NCBI GenBank assembly: GCA_024704175.1
Contig: CP085629.1
Location: 6,365,001-6,429,000, forward strand
DNA: 64,000 nucleotides
Direction: 5' to 3'
Source: Paenibacillus sp. P25
GTDB lineage: Bacteria > Bacillota > Bacilli > Paenibacillales > NBRC-103111
A program made the translations under genes and the position numbers. Below, in pieces: positions 39,690-48,783 of the stretch. The first letter of the stretch is position 1; each line of letters starts with the position of its first letter. Under the pieces are notes generated by a model, which made no database searches, was not told the origin of the DNA, and saw only the letters and a list, made by a program, of their open reading frames with translations.

Positions 39690-41539
39690 ATGAGACTATC
39701 GATATCTCCGATGAAGATATTTCGCTTTTTCCAGACGATCCAGGCCAAGCTGATCATCATCTATGTCCTGCTCATCTTGATCGCCATGCAGCTGATCGGG
39801 GTCTATTTCATCAAGACGCTGGAGAACTATTTCAAGACGGATTTCATCCAGAACCGCAACGCCCAGGCGCAGCGCTGGCGCAGTATGCGGAGAAATATTT
39901 TGACGAGAACCAGGATAACAAGAGCGGCGAGACGAACAAGTCGTACGCCGATTTGAACGATATCGTGAACAAGCTGTTCGCGGCCAACAAGGTGGAAATT
40001 CAGATCATCGATGCGACGGGGGTTGTTCGGACCAGTTCCACGAACCCGTCGATCGTGGGCAGCAAGAATACGCAGAACGAGGTCGTCAAGGCGCTTCAGG
40101 GGATCAAGGACAACCAGCGGATGTTCACCGATCTGGACGGCGAACGCAAGATCGTGATCGCGAAGCCGATCGGCTCGGGGGTGAAGGTGTACGGCGCGGT
40201 GTATACGATCGCTTCGATGAAGGACGTATACGATACGATGAACCGGATCAACCAGATTTTCATCTCGGGTACCTTGATTGCGCTTGGCCTCACGGCACTG
40301 CTTGGGGTTATTTTGTCAGGGACGATCACGAAGCCGATTCAGGAAATTACCCGGCAGGCGACGGCGGTGGCCGAAGGGCGGTTCGACGAGCAGGTGCGGG
40401 TCTCCGGACGGGACGAGATCGGGCAGCTCGGGAATACGTTTAACTTCATGATGGAGCGGCTCAAAGAAGCGCTGACGCTCAATGAAGAGGAGAAGGAGAA
40501 GCTCGCTTCCATCCTCTCGAACATGAATGACGGCCTCATCGCCGCGGACGATCACGGCCGGGTGATCGTGATCAACCGGCGGGCGAAGCAGCTGCTTCGG
40601 GTGAATGAGGATACGACGCTCGGCATGTACCTGACAGCGCTTCTCGGCGTACCGCCCGATCTGATGCGTCCGGCGGAGGGAGGCGGCGACCGGGTCGCCA
40701 TGCTTCCCCTGTTTCACGAGGATGAGGAGGAACCGCTGTTCGTCCGTGCGACGTTCACGAGCATTCACGGGAAGTCGAAGGGCGGCGCCGGCACGATCGT
40801 GGTGCTGCAGGACGTGACGGGACAGGAGAAGCTCGAGCAGTCCCGGAGAGAGTTCGTCGCCAACGTCTCGCATGAGCTGCGTACGCCGCTTACGACGATC
40901 AAGAGCTACCTGGAGGCGCTGGAGGACGGGGCGCTCGAGGAGCCGCAACTGGCCGGCAAATTCGTCAGCGTGGCGCGGAATGAGACCGAGCGGATGATCC
41001 GGCTCGTCACCGACCTGCTGCAGCTGTCGCGGCTCGATTCCAAGCAGGCGATCATCAGCAAAGAGGCGACAGTCGTGGCCGATATGCTGGAGGAGGTTGC
41101 GGACCGATTCTCCTTCCAGCTGGAGCAGCGGGCGATTGCCGTGGACATCGATGTACAGCCGAATGTGAAGGAAATCATGCTGGACCGGGACCGGATCGAT
41201 CAGGTGCTCGATAACCTGGTTTCCAACGCGATCAAATATACGCCCGAAGGCGGGCACATCCGCATCTATGCAGGCATGCCGGAGGAACGGGTGCTGGAGA
41301 TTTCGGTGCAGGATAACGGAATCGGCATTCCGAAGAAGGATCTGGAACGGATATTTGAACGGTTCTACCGGGTAGATAAGGCGAGGTCCCGCAATATGGG
41401 AGGAACCGGCCTGGGTCTATCGATTGCCCGGGAAATAGTAAAAGCGCACGGCGGAACGATTCAACTGGAGTCGGAGCTTGGGCATGGGACGAAAGTCACG
41501 TTCACGCTTCCTTATCAGCAGGAGGTGACCGCCGTATGA
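39690..41539 (+). CDS. walK: Sensor histidine kinase WalK (YycG; one frameshift)
   Basis: About 616 residues. Two transmembrane helices (about 20-40 and 180-205) flank an extracellular PAS-like domain. HAMP (TKPIQEITRQATAVAEGRFD), an intracellular PAS (SILSNMNDGLIAADDHGRVI), HisKA with the phospho-His in FVANVSHELRTPLTTIKSYL, and HATPase_c with DNGIGIP and GGTGLGLSIAREIV follow. One base is missing at about 39870-39874: NAQAQ is followed in the other frame by LAQYAEKYFDEN. It overlaps walH by 4 bases. Confidence 0.95.
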
Positions 41540-42828
41540 TCGAAAGGCTGAAAACCGCCGTACTGGCGTCGCTGATCCTGCTCAGCCTGCTGCAAAGCTA
41601 CCTGCTTGCCTACAGCTATCCGAAGCTGGAGCCGGTCACGCCGGAGAAGTATGTGAAGACGGATTTGCCGGGAACACAGATTCCGCTGGAGGAGCTGCTC
41701 TTTCCCGATCAGCTGGTGCTTCATCTCGGCAATCAGCAGCATACGGTGGCTTACCCGAACTCCAAGGTATATAACGATATCGTGGAAAATATCAAGCGCG
41801 GACGTTGACCGGGCTGCGCAAAACAACGACGACGGCGCTCGGCGTCAATTGGGACGAAGTCCGCAACAAGCAGCAGGGCGTCGAGGTGCGGTTCCGCGAC
41901 GGGTCGCCTCTCAGCGTGATTCAGCAGGAGAAGGTCATGCAGATCAAGGGGAGCTTCCGCCCGATAACGACCTGATCACGCGCATCTGGATCTACGCGAA
42001 GGATACCAATGAAGTGCGGACGATTCTCTTTACGGATACGGGCAATACGATTTATGAGGTGCAGACGGCCGACTTCACGCCGAAGGATATGGAGCGCTAT
42101 TTTGCGAACGTCGGAACGGACTACACCCCTTATAAAATGTCGCCTGTCGGAGATTATTACCTGCCTACGAAGCCGATTGCGGTTCCGGGATATCATCTGG
42201 GCTACACCCAGTATACGGTCGACCAATTAAAGCGCAGCTTCTTCGTGGATCCGTCGGTGACGCGGAATTTGACGGAGCGGGACGGTTCGGAGATTTATAC
42301 GGATTGGAAAAGAGGACTCCAGCTGAAGAACGAGCAGCACTGGATGACTTATTCCGACCCGGTCGCGCCGGCCGACAGCAAGAACGACCTGCGCGAGAAT
42401 TTGCTGTCCGCGGTACAGTTCATCAACCAGCACGGCGGCTGGAACGGCACGTATGCGCTGCAGAAGCCGCCGCAAAGGCACGCTGCCGGGGAATCAATCG
42501 TTCGTGTTCCGCCAGTATTACGAGGGTTACCCTGTGGTCAACCTGAAGAACGATAATGTCGGGTTTATGAAAATCGTGCTGCAGAAAGGGATCGTATCGA
42601 ACTTCGAACGGTCAACCCTGCTGCCCGACACCCGCAGTGCGAAGAAGACGAACTATGAGTTCGCCGGGCGGGGAAGCACTGGATGAGAAGCTGAAGCAGT
42701 TTACAAACAAAACACCGATCTACGGCGTATTTCCCGGTTACCGGACGGAAGTTACGGATCAGACGCTGGAGCTGATTCCGGGCTGGATGGTCGAGCTGCG
42801 CGACGGGTCCTACGAAATGGTGGAGTGA
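41536..42828 (+). CDS. walH: WalK regulator WalH (YycH; four or more frameshifts)
   Basis: A membrane-anchored modulator of WalK, acting outside the membrane. It starts MIERLKTAVLASLILLSLLQ (anchor helix). Segments of one protein are read across several frames: VVYNDIVENIKRG-type sequence, then LTGLRKTTTTALGVNWDEVR, LITRIWIYAKDTNEV, PGNQSFVFRQYYEGYPVVNL, and KTPIYGVFPGYRTEVTDQTL. Breaks lie at about 41803-41808, 41953-41958 (G run one short), 42474-42476 (extra A) and 42666-42669 (extra G). About 430 residues. Such a dense set of breaks makes errors or decay hard to separate here. Confidence 0.85.
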
Positions 42829-42847
42829 TGGAAAGGAGGAGCGGGTG

Positions 42848-43594
42848 ATGGACTGGGGCCGGGCGAAAACGATCTTGATTTTGTCTTTCCTGCTGCTGAA
42901 CATGGTGCTCGGGTTCCAGTTGTGGTCAAGCCGCTCCGACTTGCTCAATTTCGACACCAGTCCGAGCGGGGCGGCCATCGAGGAGCTGCAGCAGATCGTC
43001 AAGAGCAAGAACATTCAAGTGCCGGCGGATATTCCGAAGGATACCCCCAAGCTGAAGGAGATCGTAGCAAGGTTCGACGAGAAGCTGACCATGCCGAAGC
43101 CGGCTCCACTGCCGGCGCCTTTCCGCTTCGATCCGCTGATCAGCAGGGGCACGGCGATGGACCTCCTGACCCGGGCCGGAATCCCGAAGGCGGATTCCTA
43201 TCAGTTTGATCCGGCGCTCAGCATGAACGGGACATATGTGTTCGAACAGATGTACGGGGCCTTCCCCATGTTCGAGGTACAGTTGAAGCTGCAGGAGAAA
43301 GGCGGGCTCATTGGAGCTTATCAGCAGGGGTTCGTGCAGGTGCTGTCGGAGGGGGATTCGAAGGAGCAGAAGGTGATCTCTCCCTACACGGCGCTGCAGA
43401 ACCTGATCGAGAATTATTTGCCGGCGGGCTCCGTGATTACCGGGGTGAAGCTGGGGTATCACGGCCCGATCTACAATTCGCAGACCTTGAACATGTGGCC
43501 TTCCTGGAGGGTCACGATCGGCAACGGCAACGGGGATGTGTACTTTGTGCATGCCTTTACGGGAGCGGTCGAAGGGCCGCAGAAAAAACAATAA
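42848..43594 (+). CDS. walI: WalK regulator WalI (YycI)
   Basis: About 248 residues, intact. The N-terminal anchor helix is MDWGRAKTILILSFLLLNMV. The extracellular domain resembles the YycH C-terminal fold and ends VYFVHAFTGAVEGPQKKQ, typical of the family. In B. subtilis it acts with WalH to restrain WalK. The ribosome site AAAGGAGG precedes the ATG at 42848. Confidence 0.92.
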   Translation: MDWGRAKTILILSFLLLNMVLGFQLWSSRSDLLNFDTSPSGAAIEELQQIVKSKNIQVPADIPKDTPKLKEIVARFDEKLTMPKPAPLPAPFRFDPLISRGTAMDLLTRAGIPKADSYQFDPALSMNGTYVFEQMYGAFPMFEVQLKLQEKGGLIGAYQQGFVQVLSEGDSKEQKVISPYTALQNLIENYLPAGSVITGVKLGYHGPIYNSQTLNMWPSWRVTIGNGNGDVYFVHAFTGAVEGPQKKQ

Positions 43595-43615
43595 GCAAGC
43601 ATGGGAGTTTTGAGC

Positions 43616-44418
43616 ATGGGAATACGGTTTAGTGTGCTGGCCAGCGGTTCCACGGGGAACGCGATGGTGGTGGACGGCGGCGACGGCAAGGTGCTGATCG
43701 ATGCCGGTCTCAGCGCGAAGAAGGTGGATCAGCTGCTCAAGGAGCGGGGATGTCGCCGGAGGAGCTGGATGCGATTCTGGTGACGCATGAGCATGCGGAT
43801 CATATCAAGGGCCTTGGGGCGCTGGCGCGCAAGTACGATCTGCCGGTGTATGCGAACGAGAAAACGTGGGCCGAGCTGGACCGGCAAATCGGCGAGATCA
43901 GCGAAGCGAACCGGTGCGTGATGGAAACCGGAGAGCTCCGGGATTTCGGCTCGCTGCAGGTGGAGTCTTACGGCATATCGCACGACGCGGCGGAGCCGGT
44001 CGGGTACTGCTTTTACCAAGGGGAGGAAAAGCTGAGCCTGGCCACGGATCTCGGGTACATGAGCTCCAAGGTGAAGGAGAAGATTCAGGACAGCGACGTG
44101 CTTGTCCTTGAATCGAATCATGACGTCGAGATGCTGCGCATGGGACGGTACCCGTGGAACATCAAGCGGCGCATTCTGAGCGATGTCGGCCACTTGTCCA
44201 ATGAAGCGGCCGGGATCGGGCTCGTCGATGTCATGACGGAGAAGACGAAGCGCGTGTATCTGGCGCATCTCAGCCGGGACCACAATCTCATGGATCTGGC
44301 CCGAATGACCGTAAGCAGTGTGGTAGAGGAGCGGCTGGCGCCGGACGATCACCGGGCGAAGCTGATGGATACATACCACGACCGGTCTACCGAATGGGAC
44401 CGGCTGGATGAAGAGTAA
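43616..44418 (+). CDS. walJ: Metallo-beta-lactamase fold protein WalJ (YycJ; one frameshift)
   Basis: A metal-dependent hydrolase fold in the walRK operon, proposed to be a nuclease-type enzyme. The start at 43616 (MGIRFSVLASGSTGNAMVVD) has GGGAG at correct distance. The zinc motif is VTHEHADHIKGLGAL, and later ligands appear in LATDLGYMS and ESNHD. One G is missing from the run at 43746-43749, so LLKERG is followed in the other frame by MSPEELDAILVTHEH. About 267 residues. Confidence 0.92.
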
Positions 44419-44420
44419 GC

Positions 44421-44643
44421 TTAAGGCTCGCTGGGCCTGCAGGGAGATGGGAGCCGTGAATTCGCTGTCGAGCGACTGGGCTTTCAGGGCAAGCTCTTGG
44501 GCGGTAATGAGACCCTTTTCAATGAGAAGCGAAATGACGGCGTCAAGCAGAAGTCCCTGCTGGTATTGGTTATCCTTCAGATCGGCGAGCTGGCCTACCC
44601 AGTGAATCTCATTCATAGGGCCCGGAATCCGGTTGGCGGACAT
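44421..44643 (-). CDS. Small uncharacterised protein, 3' end uncertain
   Basis: On the minus strand from 44643: MSANRIPGPMNEIHWVGQLA, then NQYQQGLLLDAVISLLIEKG and ITAQELALKAQSLD. It looks like a helical small protein of about 70-75 residues, and AAAGGA lies 8 bases before the ATG. In this frame the reading runs on through walJ antisense sequence, so a frame error near 44440 is likely; a TAA at about 44421-44423 in the adjoining frame would give a sensible end. Family unknown. Confidence 0.5.
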
Positions 44644-44813
44644 AAGCTTCATCCTTTCGGCGGTAAAGTTCTTATCTATCTCTATTCTAGTCTTAAAGCT
44701 TCCAAAACATTCCTTGAATTTCAGTTTCTCAGATTCATAGTCTGTGAGGTACAATAGAGGAAGCAAAAAGAAGGCGTCCCGGTCTGCGGACATCGGGGAG
44801 AGGTGCGGCGGCG

Positions 44814-46087
44814 ATGAGCTTATTCGATGACGATTTTTATTCTACGAAAGAAACCCGGTGGACCCGAAGGGAACGAAGGCGACCCGGGAGCCTTGGGTTC
44901 CGGCGTTCAGGCGGGCGCCCGTTCGGTCGCCTGCCGGGCTGCTGCCGGCGTGGGTGGTGCCGGCGACCGGGGGCGCCGCGGTAACGGCCGCATTATTCCT
45001 GCTGTTCGGCGGCGGCGTACTTTGGGAGCGGGAAGGCCCAGCCGCCGCAGGCTGTTGCGGCGATGTCGACACCCGGCGGAACCACGGTCGCCGGCGCCGG
45101 ACGATCGGTCGCTGCGGGCGACTCCGTCGTCTATGCGGCGGAGAAGGTATCGCCCACGGTCGTCAGCATCCTGGGCTCGAAGCGCGTGGACGACAAGAAC
45201 GCGGCCGCTGGCGGCGGAACGGTCGGGCTGGGCTCGGGCGTGATTTTCGCCAAGGCGGGCGATAAGGCCCGGATCGTGACGAACAATCACGTGGTCGAGG
45301 GCTTCACCCAGCTGGACGTCATTACGAACGCCGGAGACCGCCGCAAGGCGACGCTTGTCGGGCGGGATCAGATTACGGATCTGGCGGTCCTCGAGGTGGA
45401 CGCGAGCGGCATCAAGCAGGTGGCCGACTTCGGCGATTCGGATGCACTGCGGGCGGGGAGACCGTCATCGCCGTCGGCAATCCGTTAGGGCTCGGCTACG
45501 CGCCCACGATCACGAAGGGGATTATCAGCTGGCCCAAGCGGACGATCCCGGTCCAGCTCGGCCAGGAGGGCGAGTTCGACTGGGAGATGGACGTGATCCA
45601 GACCGACGCGGCCATCAACCAGGGCAACAGCGGCGGCGCGCTTGTGAACGTGGACGGCAAGATCGTCGGCATCAATACGCTGAAGGTCGCGGACACGGGC
45701 GTGGAGGGGCTCGGCTTCGCCATTCCGATCAACCAGGCCAAGTCAGTCATTGATACGTTGATCAAGGACCACAAGGTGGTCCGCCCTTATATCGGAGTGG
45801 TGACGCAGGAGCTGCAATCTTTTGCAGGGACGGAAATCCTAAAGCTGCCCGCTGATGTGAAGAAGGGGATCATCGTTCTGGATGCGCAGGGGCCGGCGAA
45901 GGATGCGGGGCTGAAGACCAACGACGTGATTACGGAGCTGGACGGGAAAGCGGTGGACAGCACGCTCGCGCTGCGCAAGTATATTTACGGCCAGAAGAAG
46001 GTTGGAGAGAAGCTGGCGATCACGTATTACCGCGGGCCGAAGAAGAGTACGGTTCAGGTCACGCTTGGCGAAATGAAGGACCGATAG
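44814..46087 (+). CDS. htrA: HtrA-like serine protease with PDZ domain (about three frameshifts)
   Basis: A membrane-anchored quality-control protease of the outer cell surface (YyxA type). It starts [20 protein letters not shown]. The transmembrane helix is near VTAALFLLF. The catalytic triad: His in VTNNHVVEG, Asp in [10 protein letters not shown], Ser in [16 protein letters not shown] domain follows ([31 protein letters not shown]). Breaks lie between 44850 and 44910, at about 45005-45020, and in the G run at 45455-45458 (one G short, [14 protein letters not shown]). About 424 residues. Confidence 0.92.
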
Positions 46088-46237
46088 CGGTTCTGTGGAG
46101 CGTGAGATCGGATCTGTTATTACAGCAAGATTTGGGGTAAGCTAGAAGTAACGGGTTATTCAGGCAGGAGCGGGCCGCCGGTTAGCAGGGTTGGCGGTTC
46201 GTGAACGTCAAGGGAATTAGAAAAAAGGGGTCTCATT

Positions 46238-46405
46238 ATGCACGTAGTTTGTAAGGAACATCTGGAGCTGGCTATCGATATGTTCGTCGACGAGTACGAG
46301 GATGCGCCGGATATCGTCGATTTGGAAGTAACGAAGTTTTCGGGCTGGGACCCGCCTCCGCACTGCGAGCGGTGTTCGGCGCCGGGACGATTCTTGGTCA
46401 TATAG
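46238..46405 (+). CDS. CxxH/CxxC protein (YyzF-like)
   Basis: A 55-residue protein: MHVVCKEHLELAIDMFVDEY at the start and PPPHCERCSAPGRFLVI at the end. The CxxH and CxxC pairs (Cys5-His8 and Cys43-Cys46) probably bind one metal ion. This family lies between htrA and rlmH in Bacillales. The ribosome site AAAAAGGGG precedes the ATG. A terminator follows. Confidence 0.88.
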   Translation: MHVVCKEHLELAIDMFVDEYEDAPDIVDLEVTKFSGWDPPPHCERCSAPGRFLVI

Positions 46406-46418
46406 CGTTGAAGGAGAG

Positions 46419-46444
46419 GGGCTGGGGTTCAGCCCTTCTTTTTT
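46419..46444 (+). terminator. Terminator before rlmH
   Basis: GGGCTG, the loop GGGTT and CAGCCC are followed by TTCTTTTTT. Confidence 0.88.
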
Positions 46445-46485
46445 AGTTTGGGTTGGCTGGAAAAATATAGAGGAGGCAACAGACG

Positions 46486-46964
46486 ATGAATATCCAGATC
46501 GTATCGGTTGGGAAGCTGAAGGAGGCGTACCTGGTGCAGGGCATCGCTGAGTATGTGAAGCGCCTGGGCCCGTATGCCAAGGTGCAGCTCGTCGAGGTGC
46601 CGGACGAGAAGGCACCGGAATCGATGAGCGCCGCGGAGGAGGCGCAGGTGAAGGCCCGCGAGGGCGAGCGGATCCTCGCGCAGCTGCGGGAGGGCGCCTA
46701 CGTCGTGGCGCTCGCCATCGACGGCAAGCCGCTGTCGAGCGAGGAGCTCGCGCGGCATGTGCAGGAGTTGGCCACGTACGGGCGCAGTCACGTGGCGTTC
46801 GTGATCGGCGGCTCGCTGGGCTTGGCCCCTGAGGTGCTCGCGCGCGCCGACCTGAAGCTGTCGTTCGGGCGCATGACTTTGCCGCATCAGCTCATGCGGT
46901 TGGTGCTAGTGGAGCAGGTGTACCGCGCGTTTAAGATTATGCGGGGGAACCGTATCATAAGTGA
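46486..46964 (+). CDS. rlmH: 23S rRNA pseudouridine-1915 N3-methyltransferase RlmH (one frameshift at the 3' end)
   Basis: A SPOUT methyltransferase for Psi1915 of 23S r[23 protein letters not shown] starts the protein; [19 protein letters not shown] and [18 protein letters not shown] form the SAM-binding knot. The G run at 46943-46947 is one base short: adding a G gives the universal end RGEPYHK with TGA at 46962-46964, whereas as written it ends ISDG at 46971. The last codons are the attachment sequence for SCC elements in staphylococci, and the direct repeat described below starts here. Confidence 0.94.
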
Positions 46965-46966
46965 CG
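46950..46966 (+). repeat. att-like direct repeat 1 (rlmH 3' end)
   Basis: CCGTATCATAAGTGACG covers the last codons and the stop of rlmH. It fits the degenerate SCC core GC(A/G)TATCA(C/T)AA(A/G)T(A/G)(A/G) except for C in place of the leading G. Confidence 0.85.
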
Positions 46967-46971
46967 GTTAA

Positions 46972-47433
46972 ATTTTCGGTGCAAGAAGGGCGAAGAGGCG
47001 TTTAAGAGGTTGGAAACGGGTGGAGGGTGAGATAGGTGAGGCTCGGTTAGCTTGGAAAAGTGTGTTATAGGCCCTATTTTACAAGCTCAAGAACTTGCAC
47101 AGTATTGTTGTGTTACAAAGGACTAATATGGGCAAGTACTTGCCTTGCGTCAAATGTTATTGTATTCATGGCATTTGGAACTAGCTTTAATAGCACTCCT
47201 TCATTTTGGTACTAGCTAAGGAAAGATTTGTCGGGGGTATGAGCTTCTATTACGAAGAGACGTATATTAACTGGTTTGGGCGGTTATGGCTTACAGCTGG
47301 TTTAAGGGTACCTTTTCGAGAATAAATCAATTTGGTTCAAATGCAAGATTAGGTGGATTTATAATTCTATATGAACCGCAACTAACAATGACACTTAAAG
47401 CCTAATGGGGTAATAAATGATAAAACCCCTAAG
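46972..47433. other. Gene-free stretch at the left end of the island
   Basis: About 460 bp with no credible open frame and no recognised RNA. It contains a small inverted pair GGGGT and ACCCC near 47407-47429 just before the transposase, but I could not define clear insertion-sequence ends. Confidence 0.5.
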
Positions 47434-48463
47434 GTGGCAATGAAGATGAATAAGACGGAAGCAGAGATTCAACGTTTAAATGCAGCGATGAAAGAGACTT
47501 CAGACAAGCGGCTGTATGAAAGATATCTTGCTGTCCGGCTCCGTTTGGAAGGTCTCTCCTTTAACGAGATTGCTAGGTCGCTCGGACGCGTGCGTCAGAC
47601 CATCAGCCGCTACTGGAAAGACTATCAAGAGCAAGGAATCAAGGGACTTGAAATGGATCATTCCCCAGGCCAACCGCCTATCCTTTCCGAAGAACAACGT
47701 CAGCAACTAGCCACTATGCTTGAACAACAGCAACCTGCGGATGTCGGCTTCGAGGCACGCTATACCTGGACGTTGCCCCTGATCGCGAATGGAATGAGCA
47801 GGAGTTCGGCAAGACCATGAGCGTGCGTGGAATCAGTGCGATGCTCAAGCGAATGAATTTTAGCTTTACGAAAGCGACCTACACCTTGGCCAGAGCAGAC
47901 GAGGTAGCGCAAGCGTATTTCCGGAAACACACGTTTGCCATGCTCAAAAAGCGTTTGGAGGAGGAACAGATCGATCACCTCCTGTTTGAGGACGAATCGA
48001 TGATACGCTCTTATCAAGCATTACAATACAACTGGTTTCCACGCGGACGACAACGTAAAGTGCCCACGTACGGAAAAACATGAAGGTGCCAAGCTGATTG
48101 GAGCGATTAACTTTGAAACGGGACAGGTGCATCACCGTGAAGAAGAAAAAAGCGGATGTGGCGGCCTTTATTCGATTTCTGCAGGACATTCTCACAGCAT
48201 ACCCCAGCGGAAAAATTGCCTTGATTCTGGATAACAGTCGGATTCACCATGCAACGGATTTACAGCCTTTTTTGAAGAAGCGTCCGCGTCTGCAGTTGGT
48301 CTTTTTGCCACCTTACAGTCCAAACCTCAATCCGGTCGAAGGACTCTGGATGTGGCTCAAAGCCGATGTAGTCAACACTGTCTTTTTTGAAAAGTTTTAT
48401 AAAATTAAGCTTCATGTGAGCCAGTTTATGAAGCGAATCAACAAGCATCCGATGGAACGATAG
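47434..48463 (+). mobile_element. IS630-family transposase, degenerate (three frameshifts)
   Basis: About 340 residues read across frames. The N-terminal helix-turn-helix has FNEIARSLGRVRQTISRYWK. The DDE catalytic domain has Asp in LLFEDESMI, Asp in ALILDNSRIHHA, and Glu in PPYSPNLNPVEGLWMWLK. Breaks are at about 47791-47793 (one base missing before WNEQEFGKTMSVRG), 48073-48077 (extra A) and 48147-48152 (extra A in an A run). All are single bases, so they may be errors like those elsewhere rather than decay. Terminal inverted repeats and a TA duplication were not found with confidence. Confidence 0.85.
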
Positions 48464-48554
48464 ACCGCCTGCTTGTTAGGTTATGATCTTAATTGCGTTT
48501 TATATAGCTATAATTTGTTTATCCATAGTTACAAAATCAATGATTCATCAAAAT

Positions 48555-48596
48555 ACAAAGCAAGCCTAGTTAAAAAGATGACTAGGCTTGCTTTGT
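48555..48596. terminator. 16-bp perfect hairpin downstream of the transposase
   Basis: ACAAAGCAAGCCTAGT (48555-48570) and ACTAGGCTTGCTTTGT (48581-48596) pair perfectly around a 10-base loop. A T-poor tail follows, so termination is likely but not certain. The rest of 48464-48730 shows nothing else. Confidence 0.7.
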
Positions 48597-48730
48597 TTGA
48601 CTTGTATTATCGTTTACATTGTCCTCAGTCCTTTTCATTGTCTTATGAAGTACATTATAAATATTTATAAATAAAAAGTAACTGGACCGTAGATGGTTTC
48701 AAGAACTAGACTTTGGACCAGTGTATATAA

Positions 48731-48758
48731 TTGTAAATCTATAGTCCTATGGTATAAT
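48731..48758 (+). promoter_or_regulatory. Likely sigma-A promoter of the TIR-like/ATPase gene
   Basis: TTGTAA at 48731-48736, a 16-base spacer and TATAAT at 48753-48758; the start codon is 25 bases on. Confidence 0.65.
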
Positions 48759-48783
48759 AAGAAGAAAATGGAAGGTGAAAGTA

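Noticed and set aside
43729-44793. A 354-residue minus-strand gene over walJ
   Set aside because: Most of it is antisense to walJ; only the part right of about 44421 looks coding.
47400-48480. Terminal inverted repeats of the IS630 element
   Set aside because: Short matching pieces exist, but none convincing at both ends with TA flanks.
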